NCBI RefSeq assembly: GCF_001886815.1
Contig: NZ_CP018099.1
Location: forward strand, 3,470,501 to 3,534,500
From: Caldithrix abyssi DSM 13497
GTDB taxonomy: Bacteria; Calditrichota; Calditrichia; Calditrichales; Calditrichaceae
DNA: 64,000 bases
Reading direction: 5' to 3'
Shown here: in pieces, positions 9,004 through 15,988 of the stretch
Layout of the letters: each line of letters begins with the position of its first letter
How positions within the stretch are numbered: position 1 is the first letter of the stretch
The notes under the pieces: generated by a model
Told to the model about the DNA's origin: nothing
Databases searched by the model: none
The model's input: only the letters and a program-made list of their open reading frames with translations
Translations under genes and position numbers: made by a program

Positions 9004-11346
9004 ATGTTTTATTTAAGAGGCATTACATTGCTCCTAATATTTTTAGGCTGTATTACCGCTTGTTTTGATAAAAAATCCACTAATCCTCAAGACGATAATA
9101 TCCCACGAAAGACTATTCAGGGAACTATTAAATTACCCAATGATGATCTGATAAAAGTGAAAAATTTACGGATTGTTCATTACCTCGGGGAGTATCCATT
9201 AGAAGGGAATAGCTTTCAGATGGATGTTTATGCTTCTAATAAACAGCAAGTCTTTTTCGTTGCAGATTTACAAAACCAACCTTACTTATTGGGTATTTTG
9301 GATACTACAGAAATCATATTAAATTTCAGCGCTGCTTCAACGGCCAAAGCCCTTGCTTTAATAACGCCCTTTTGCTGGGGAACAACCTATGAAACGCGTA
9401 AATTATTTTTGCAAAAAATAGAATTAAATCCCCGGTACAGCCAACTGGTGAATTTGATTAATCAAAATTTAATAGAACAAAAAACTTTAAGCCTGGAACA
9501 ACAACCAGAAGTTTTTCAAATAGCCTTTTTACTGGCAGAAGAAATTTATAAATCAATAATTCCTCAGAATAAAATTGAACGACAAGATAAAGATGTTCCC
9601 TGGATTGAAGGGACCACGCCCGTTATGAAATTTTTCAACCCGAAAACTGTTTATTATGGAGCAGGCATCTATTACATTCGAAATAATGGGGAGACCAATT
9701 GGGAACATCCCGATAAAACTGCACTAATAGAAGCAAAATCCGGTTTAATAGATTTCTGGAATCTTTCTTTAATGCCACCTGCTGAGACTGAGGTAGAAGT
9801 AGAAATACATCAACAATACCATGTCGTTTTACACAAAGGCACAGGTATAGGATTAGACCTTGAGACCTGGCAATCAGATACACCACAGGGAATTGGCGCA
9901 AGAGCAAATGTGGGCCAGGCCATTTTACATATTGTTGATTTAATTCCCGGCACCATCATCCCGACGAGTATAAGCTTTGGAGGATTAGCAAATATCTCGA
10001 TAGATGTAAGAGACCTGAAAGACCTTGGTATGGCAGCCTATGAAGGGGATGCATGGGGATTTGCCTCAAAGGTTGCCTTTATTATCGGCGATAATGCTGA
10101 GGAGATCGGTCTGTGGTTGTGGGAAGAAGGCGTTCGCGGCGCAGCGTCGAGTTCCGAATTCTGGGGACTCCTGGGTGATGTGGCTGGCGATGTGTCTTTA
10201 GTTGGAGACCTTTTAGATAAAGGACCTTTCATCTATGATCTTTTGACAGCCCCTGTTGTGCTCTACTATGATATCTGTATTTCTAATAACGCCTTTGTGG
10301 AATGCGGTACGCTAAATCCGCCCGTCGCCAACTTTACCATAAGCCCCCCCTCAGGAGATATTGGCACTGCTTTTGTACTGGACGCCTCCACTTCCACCGA
10401 TATGGAAACGCCAGTCGATAGGCTGGAGGTCCGCTGGGATATTTACAACGACGGTATTTTTGAAACTAACTGGTCCACCAATAAAATCTTTCGCGTTTCT
10501 TTTGAAGAAAGAGGAATCAAAGAAATTTATTTGGAAGTACGGGATGAGGACGGATTGATATCGAATGTAATTCGAAAATTAAACGTTTCTGGCGGTTTTG
10601 CTTCGGGAAAACATATTTTGATTTTTAGAGATGTACTGCCCTGGAATAATGTAAGAATAGAAGATTTTTTAAATTATCACGGTTATACAGAAGGTAGTGG
10701 CTTGGGTGAATATTCTATCCATAATAGCGCTGAAATGGCCTCTATCAATCTTAAACCGGGGTACGATTTTGTTATTATTTCCAATTCTCAAGACCAGAAT
10801 TTTTACAACACCTATGCTCAGTGGAATGTTAAATTCTCCGATTTTGTTTATAAAGGCGGAAGTATGTTGTGGGAAGCGTGCGACAATGGATGGTATAACA
10901 ACGACCCTTTTAATAATATTGGCGGCGATATGGCTGTTGCAGGCGTAGTAATCCCGGGGAATATCTCCAATAATTTTGAATTAGACAACTATAATTATCT
11001 TACAGGGATTAGTTCACCGCTAACAACAGGCTTGCCAGACCCTCTTTTCGGAAATTTTGCCTCCCATCAGTCCTTTTCACATCTGCCGGAAAATGCTGTA
11101 ATTTATACCGTGAATAGCTATAATAATGCAACATTGATTGAATATCAATTTGGGGACGGCTTTATGTTAGTTACGGGCCAACCTTTAGAACACGCTTATT
11201 TTCATGGATACTCCATCGGCGAACTACTTCCCAGAGTAGTTGCCTACGTCCTTGGCGTTGAAAATCAAACGACAAACACGTTCAGAAAAAAAACACCGGA
11301 TCAACATCCAAGTTCTATTCCATACTCTGTAACAAACAGAAAATGA
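9004..11346 (+). CDS. Large lipoprotein with PKD domain and GATase-like C-terminal domain
   Basis: A 780-residue protein, ATG after GGAGGAC. The lipoprotein signal has two possible lipidation cysteines, C16 (FLGC) or C20 (ITAC); the following 'DKKSTNP' is a typical linker. Residues ~40-430 are not assigned to a family; they hold a hydrophobic, glycine-rich section around residues 295-425. Residues ~438-530 match a PKD/Ig-like domain ('PVANFTISPPSGDIGTAF', 'YLEVRDEDGLIS'). Residues ~533-750 resemble the class I glutamine-amidotransferase-like or ThuA-like fold often found in secreted proteins ('HILIFRD', 'YDFVIISNSQD', 'MLVTGQPLEHAY'), without an obvious catalytic Cys-His pair. Surface-attached; function unknown. 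Confidence 0.7.
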   Translation: MFYLRGITLLLIFLGCITACFDKKSTNPQDDNIPRKTIQGTIKLPNDDLIKVKNLRIVHYLGEYPLEGNSFQMDVYASNKQQVFFVADLQNQPYLLGILDTTEIILNFSAASTAKALALITPFCWGTTYETRKLFLQKIELNPRYSQLVNLINQNLIEQKTLSLEQQPEVFQIAFLLAEEIYKSIIPQNKIERQDKDVPWIEGTTPVMKFFNPKTVYYGAGIYYIRNNGETNWEHPDKTALIEAKSGLIDFWNLSLMPPAETEVEVEIHQQYHVVLHKGTGIGLDLETWQSDTPQGIGARANVGQAILHIVDLIPGTIIPTSISFGGLANISIDVRDLKDLGMAAYEGDAWGFASKVAFIIGDNAEEIGLWLWEEGVRGAASSSEFWGLLGDVAGDVSLVGDLLDKGPFIYDLLTAPVVLYYDICISNNAFVECGTLNPPVANFTISPPSGDIGTAFVLDASTSTDMETPVDRLEVRWDIYNDGIFETNWSTNKIFRVSFEERGIKEIYLEVRDEDGLISNVIRKLNVSGGFASGKHILIFRDVLPWNNVRIEDFLNYHGYTEGSGLGEYSIHNSAEMASINLKPGYDFVIISNSQDQNFYNTYAQWNVKFSDFVYKGGSMLWEACDNGWYNNDPFNNIGGDMAVAGVVIPGNISNNFELDNYNYLTGISSPLTTGLPDPLFGNFASHQSFSHLPENAVIYTVNSYNNATLIEYQFGDGFMLVTGQPLEHAYFHGYSIGELLPRVVAYVLGVENQTTNTFRKKTPDQHPSSIPYSVTNRK

Positions 11347-11786
11347 AATAGAACTTTGAATAACAATAAATTTAAAGGACCTGCGCTTTATTATTTTCGG
11401 CGCAACATTCGATTTAAAATGTTTCGTTTTGGGCAAAGCGCCTTTTAAATTGGCAGGACTGTGGCGGTAGTAAGCAGCCATAATTAAAAACGGCTATGAA
11501 TTCAGTCCATTTAATTTTTTTCACAAGAAACCTTTCTATGGTAGAATTTTTTTTGTAGCTTACTCCCGCCAACACTTTTTTCATAAATTGTGAAATATCA
11601 GCGCGGTTTGGCAGCCGACGTCAAATATGGGCTATGAATGTTTGGAAATTCGTTACCTCCAGCCGGTTGGGATCAATGCCAGGAGGCGGATATTCTCTTC
11701 TCCGGCAGTCGTTATTGCAATAGCCGGTTTTTTCTAAAGTTACAATATGGCGTTTTAACACGTTCAACCAATGAGGGAGTAAACCA
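11347..11786. other. Gene-free interval
   Basis: 440 bp with no convincing coding frame. It contains a short inverted repeat (ATTTAAAA at 11412 and TTTTAAAT at 11443) and, before the amidase-like gene, a T-rich stretch. No tRNA or known RNA fold was recognised. Confidence 0.4.
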
Positions 11787-12422
11787 ATGAAATTTCAAAA
11801 TTACTTTAAATTTGTCTTCCTGACCCTGCTCTTTACCCTTTTTATCGCCCTGCCCTTTCTGCAGGCCCAAACGGCTTCCACCATTACCATCCTCATCGAT
11901 CCCGGGCATGGCGGGAAGGATCCCGGCTACGTATGGTCGGCTGATGTTCAGGAAAAAAATATCGCCATGCTATATGCGCAGGAACTTGCCCGACAATTAC
12001 AAAATCAGGGCTTTGCCACGCACTTCACCCACCAATCAGCCGATTCATTTGTCAGGCTTGAAAAGCGTGTAAAAAAAATCGATCAAGCACGGGCCGATGC
12101 GTTCATAACCATCCACCTCAATCCCACTACTGCCGATAGCCAGACCGTCGAGCTGCTGATCAGCGACCAGGACACAACCAGCGCCCAACTACCCCGTTCT
12201 TTGCAAGCTGCCCTGATTGAACAGAATATTAACACCAGTATTTCGAAAGCAAAATTATTTGTTCTCCGCTATGCCACTGCTCCGGCGGTGATGGTCAATT
12301 TGCGCTGCGGGAAAAGTGCCAAAAGCGTAAGCCACTGGCAAAACGCCACTCGCCGCAAACAAATTTGTCAGGCGCTGGCTCTGGGACTAACACGCTTTTT
12401 CCACGAAAATCCCGTTCGCTGA
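11787..12422 (+). CDS. Amidase_3-type (AmiC-like) protein lacking the usual catalytic Glu
   Basis: A 211-residue protein with a signal peptide (to about A27) and then an N-acetylmuramoyl-L-alanine amidase fold of the zinc-dependent Amidase_3 family, which cleaves the lactyl-amide bond in peptidoglycan. The three zinc ligands are visible: H41 in IDPGHGGKDPG, E56 in QEKNIAM and H110 in FITIHLNP. The family normally ends with a catalytic Glu in a 'PAVLVE-GF' strand; here that strand reads APAVMVNLRCG, so N171 stands in place of Glu. The chain is also short after the second zinc His. It may be an inactive, wall-binding or regulatory form, or use another residue. Confidence 0.75.
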   Translation: MKFQNYFKFVFLTLLFTLFIALPFLQAQTASTITILIDPGHGGKDPGYVWSADVQEKNIAMLYAQELARQLQNQGFATHFTHQSADSFVRLEKRVKKIDQARADAFITIHLNPTTADSQTVELLISDQDTTSAQLPRSLQAALIEQNINTSISKAKLFVLRYATAPAVMVNLRCGKSAKSVSHWQNATRRKQICQALALGLTRFFHENPVR

Positions 12423-12648
12423 GTAGTAACTATTCATCGGTACGTATCGAAACGAGCGTGCGTGATAAAAAGATATCTCCTCTGCCGGACAGATTCGAAA
12501 TGACATCCCCCTGCTCGTTGAGCAACCTATTAATTGACAATAAATATCGCACAGACCAGATTTAATCCTTGTAATAAATCGCAAATATATGAGTTCAGTA
12601 TAAAAACCACGAATTTCACGAATGGACACGAATATATTTTATGTAATT

Positions 12649-12701
12649 TAAATAAAAAACAATAGCTGCACTTAAATGAAGTTCGATACTAATACCTTTT
12701 T
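12649..12701. repeat. Dispersed intergenic repeat, copy 2
   Basis: Matches 7342-7391 in the same orientation (TTTAAATAAAA, CAATAG, TTCGATA, ATACCTTTT blocks). It is followed at 12738-12790 by a GAAAATTTTTGTGCTG...TTGAATGGTTGAATGG segment that recurs inverted at 30483-30547. Confidence 0.55.
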
Positions 12702-12917
12702 AGGATACTTCCTCTGGAAGATCTAACTTAAAAGCATTTGAAAATTTTTGTGCTGCCAAAATGGTTAATTAGTTGAATGGTTGAATGGTTAGTCTGTCAT
12801 TTCAAATCTATTTCTGTAAAGGTGGTGAATTCCTGCCACTGTTGGAAAAGGGAAAGGTGTGTAACAGTTTAAATGGCCTCCGCTCTGTCCTTACTGATTC
12901 CAATTTATGGGTTAAGG

Positions 12918-13170
12918 GAGCGCAGTCGATGGAAGTTCCTTCACAATCAACGGTTGCTTCGACTTCGCTCAGCAACCGTAATCCCCCACCGAGGAAAATT
13001 CGCTCCCTGAGCGGAGTCGAAGGGAGCGGAGCCGAAGGGGAGCAAAGTCGATGGAAGTTCCTTCACAATCAACGGTTGCTTCGACTTCGCTCAGCAACCG
13101 TAATCCCCCACCGAAGAAAAAACCGCTCCCTGAGCGGAGCCGAAGGGAGCGTAGTCGAAGGGAGCGGGAT
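12918..13170. repeat. Hairpin repeat cluster (two ~123-bp units)
   Basis: Two near-identical units start at about 12925 and 13048. Each holds GGTTGCT...AGCAACC and CTCCCT...AGGGAG palindromes around a shared core (GAGCGNAGTCGA or its complement). The same elements make up the 99-bp array at 25.2-25.9 kb. A frame spanning 12785-13213 is open only because of the repeats and is not called. The rest of 12423-13197 has no gene. Confidence 0.85.
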
Positions 13171-13197
13171 AAACTCTGAGATTACAAATACTAAACG

Positions 13198-14121
13198 CTA
13201 TTTATTCACCTGAAAAGTACGATCGCCTTTTTCAAAAAAGTTGACGATCTGGCGGGCGGCAGCCAATCCGGCATTAATATTCGCTTCCGCCGTCTGAGCG
13301 CCCATCTTTTTAGGCGTAAAAAAGTAGCGTCCTTCATATTTTTCTGCAATTTCTGCAGCGCAGTCGGGCGCAATATCCGAGATGTACTTAAAATCTTCTC
13401 GCTCGGCAAACATCTTCAACAGGCCTTCTTCATCGATAATTTCCTTACGGGCCGTATTCACCAGCACAGCGTTATGCGGCATACGCGACAACAACTCAAA
13501 ATTAATGGACTTCATTGTTTTTTCATTGGCCGGTATGTGCAGCGAAACATATTGACATTTTTCGTACAATGCTTCAACCGATTTAACCGGCGTAACGCCT
13601 TCTTTTGAAATTTCTTCATCAGAAATAAAAGGATCAAAGGCAAACAATTCCATACCAAAACCGCTGGCAATCTGAGCCACGCGTTTGCCCACGTGCCCAA
13701 AAGCGTGGATCCCCAGCGTTTTCCCTTTAAGTTCCGTGCCAGGCTTGCCGTTGAACTGATTGCGCGCCAGGTAAACCATCATTCCCAGAGCCAGTTCGGC
13801 AACCGCATTGGAGTTTTGACCGGGCGTGTTCATCACCACAATTCCCCGCTCCGTGGCCGCCTGCAGATCAATATTATCGTACCCTGCCCCGGCCCTGACC
13901 ACAATTTTCAGATGCGGCGCTGCTTCCATAATACCTTTGTGGATTTTATCGCTGCGTACGATCAGAGCATCGGCATCGGAAACCGCCTCTTTCAACTGCT
14001 CTTCCGAATCATACTTTTCCAGCAAGGCAAATTCATAACCAGCATCTTCAATAATCTTTTTGATTTGCTCAACGGCCACGGGGGCAAACGGCTTTACTGT
14101 CGCGACTAAAACTTTGGGCAT
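13198..14121 (-). CDS. serA: Short-type D-3-phosphoglycerate dehydrogenase / 2-hydroxyacid dehydrogenase
   Basis: A 307-residue NAD-dependent D-2-hydroxyacid dehydrogenase; the ATG follows AGGAG. Substrate-domain and NAD-domain signatures: 'VVRAGAGYDNIDL' carries the substrate-binding Arg, the Rossmann loop is GIHAFGHVGKRVA, and 'NTARKEIIDE' is the usual late strand. There is no regulatory ACT domain, so this is the short form; full SerA proteins exceed 400 residues. The catalytic His motif (TPH-GAST in most members) reads FTPKKMGAQTAEAN, with Lys in place of His. I recall similar short SerA forms in Bacteroidota, so the change may be a lineage feature. Likely first step of serine synthesis (3-phosphoglycerate to 3-phosphohydroxypyruvate), but another 2-hydroxyacid substrate is possible. 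Confidence 0.75.
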   Translation of the reverse strand: MPKVLVATVKPFAPVAVEQIKKIIEDAGYEFALLEKYDSEEQLKEAVSDADALIVRSDKIHKGIMEAAPHLKIVVRAGAGYDNIDLQAATERGIVVMNTPGQNSNAVAELALGMMVYLARNQFNGKPGTELKGKTLGIHAFGHVGKRVAQIASGFGMELFAFDPFISDEEISKEGVTPVKSVEALYEKCQYVSLHIPANEKTMKSINFELLSRMPHNAVLVNTARKEIIDEEGLLKMFAEREDFKYISDIAPDCAAEIAEKYEGRYFFTPKKMGAQTAEANINAGLAAARQIVNFFEKGDRTFQVNK

Positions 14122-14304
14122 GTTTTATTCTCCTACTTTTTGATTAACCAGTCTTTGTCGAAATGAAAATTATCACATATTTTTTTAAAACACAATAGTT
14201 TTTGACGAATTCTTTGAAGAAATCGGGATCAGAGTAAAAAGCTTCATATCCGCCAGCGAAACAGTTCCCATAAAAAACACGTTAGCGCCTTTTACGGGAG
14301 TTTC

Positions 14305-14679
14305 TCAACGCAATTCATCCAAAATAAGCTGCGGCTGCACCAACATCTTTTTGAATTTCTGGATGACCACACTGCCCGGTTTCGCGCCGCGCGGCTTTTT
14401 AACGTCAAATACTCTGCAATAGTGAACGGCGACCTTCTTTGCATTACGCATTTTCGAAAAATAGGCGGCCAATTGCGCCGCTTCCTTTATGCTTTGTTTA
14501 TCCGCTTCAACCTCTGTCTCGCCGCAACGTAAAATCACGTGACTGCCGGGAAAACCGTGTACATGGAACCATAAATCGTTGCCATGGCTCTCTTTAAAAG
14601 TTAATTGGTCGTTGGTCGCGTCGTCCATTCCCACCCAGATATCCAGGCCGGAAGTAGAACGGAATTTTTTAACTTTCAT
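14305..14679 (-). CDS. Stand-alone NFACT-R (DUF814) domain protein
   Basis: A 124-residue protein matching the NFACT RNA-binding domain found at the C-terminus of RqcH/NEMF/FbpA proteins: 'TSGLDIWVGMDDATNDQLTF', 'NDLWFHVHGFPGSHVILR', 'AAQLAAYFSKMRNAKKVAVHYC' and 'KKPRGAKPGSVVIQ' are its conserved blocks. The NFACT-N and helical parts of full RqcH (which elongates stalled nascent chains with alanine on the 50S subunit) are missing, so this is the isolated R domain. Its ATG overlaps the stop of the upstream Ntn-hydrolase gene (ATGA, 14676-14679), indicating translational coupling. Probably binds RNA or ribosome; the precise role of solo NFACT-R proteins is unclear. Confidence 0.8.
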   Translation of the reverse strand: MKVKKFRSTSGLDIWVGMDDATNDQLTFKESHGNDLWFHVHGFPGSHVILRCGETEVEADKQSIKEAAQLAAYFSKMRNAKKVAVHYCRVFDVKKPRGAKPGSVVIQKFKKMLVQPQLILDELR

Positions 14680-15896
14680 TGGCCTTCTTCCAATTTCACA
14701 TCAAACTTTTGTCCGTAAAATTGTTTCACGGCCTTTTCAATCTTATTGTAAAATTTTTCGATATCTTCTTTACGGTTTTTACTGTCCTGCAACACGGCCT
14801 CAAATTTCGTCGTTTGCTTAAAAATAGAACGTTCAAACGGCAAAATTTTCTGCAGAATGCCGCTGCCTTCTTTGTTCCACAAAACGGGCAGATTAAGATA
14901 ATAAGGGCCGTTTCCTCGCCTGATCGGAAAGCATTTTTCTTTTAGCGCCAGCGAAGCCTCACACAATGGCGCGTTGCGGTCTGCCCCCGGTTTTAACAAC
15001 AATGGTATGTCGTCCATATTTTCCACCCACAACGGCAGGCTGACGCCGGTCAATGGAAATCCCAGAATGGTCCACATTAAACTTTTGGCTGGATCCTCGC
15101 CGCTCTCAACGCCCCGTACCAATACAACCGAAACCGAACTCTTACGCGGAATAAAATCACGAAACGACACAAACGATTGATCACTGGCAGTCAAATCGAC
15201 TCCGGTCAAAGCGTGTTTTAAACAGCGGCTTACCCGGCTTAAAATATATTCCGCATCCAGTTGATTGCCGATCGCCGCCTGTTTAAATAACTGTTCCGCC
15301 ATTTGATAGCGAATATAGCCATATCCCGCATCCGGCTTGCCGCTAAAGGAAAAGTTGGTGCGAATCAAATAACCCTCCGGCGCCACAAGCGAATCATTCG
15401 CATCAAATTTCTGGTAAGCAAAATTACCGGTTTCGTAATATGCGGCGCCGCCCTGCGCATCGATCACGCCAAAATTGGCTTCAACGCCCAACGGCTTTGG
15501 CAATGAATCCAACAAACGTTCAAAATCCTCCAGCGTGGCACAAAGCCTGAGCGCCATTTTCATCAGCTCGCCTTCACGGTCTTTAATGGCGGTGGTGTCC
15601 TCTGCCGTCTTCAGGTTGTAGGATGCGGAATTCATGATGGCAAATCCGCTTTCATTAACGCCGGCCCACACCTCTTTGCCCGTGCTGTCGCTGGCGTTTA
15701 CCAGTCCAAAATAGCGAAATCGTCCGTCCGCAAACAAGCGAATCACATTCTGTTCATGGCCCGAATCGCGGTGTTTCCACAGCCGCGGCCTGCCATCCGG
15801 TGTGGCCCGGCCAGAAACAATGGCCGTGGTGCAGGGCAATACCAATAATGGAATGAGCCAGAACAATGCAAACCATTTAACCGTTTTAAACTGCAT
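14676..15896 (-). CDS. Secreted C45-like Ntn-hydrolase (acyltransferase/amidohydrolase)
   Basis: A 406-residue protein; the ATG follows a GAGGG site. A hydrophobic signal segment (residues 7-21) ends directly before C22 in LPCTTAIVSGRATPDGRP. In the C45/isopenicillin-N acyltransferase-like and choloylglycine-hydrolase-like Ntn families the chain is cleaved just before such a Cys, which becomes the N-terminal nucleophile. 'LLWKHRD' type (here RLWKHRD), 'GVNESGFAIMNS' and 'PEGYLIRTNFSF' are further family blocks. It should hydrolyse or transfer an amide-linked acyl group outside the cytoplasm; the substrate is unknown. It is coupled to a cytoplasmic RNA-binding NFACT-R gene, an unexplained pairing. 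Confidence 0.75.
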   Translation of the reverse strand: MQFKTVKWFALFWLIPLLVLPCTTAIVSGRATPDGRPRLWKHRDSGHEQNVIRLFADGRFRYFGLVNASDSTGKEVWAGVNESGFAIMNSASYNLKTAEDTTAIKDREGELMKMALRLCATLEDFERLLDSLPKPLGVEANFGVIDAQGGAAYYETGNFAYQKFDANDSLVAPEGYLIRTNFSFSGKPDAGYGYIRYQMAEQLFKQAAIGNQLDAEYILSRVSRCLKHALTGVDLTASDQSFVSFRDFIPRKSSVSVVLVRGVESGEDPAKSLMWTILGFPLTGVSLPLWVENMDDIPLLLKPGADRNAPLCEASLALKEKCFPIRRGNGPYYLNLPVLWNKEGSGILQKILPFERSIFKQTTKFEAVLQDSKNRKEDIEKFYNKIEKAVKQFYGQKFDVKLEEGQ

Positions 15897-15988
15897 AACA
15901 CCCTCGCATTTTTTATTTCAAAGATTGTTTTCACCGCAGCGCAGATTTTCCCTGATTTTCTGCTTGCCTGCCTTTGAAATTGGTCACG

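Noticed and set aside
12785-13213. A 142-residue open frame before serA
   Set aside because: It consists mostly of the hairpin repeats and overlaps the serA end; no ribosome site or family.
13693-14109. Long frames opposite serA
   Set aside because: Shadows of the real gene's codon bias; the SerA match is decisive.
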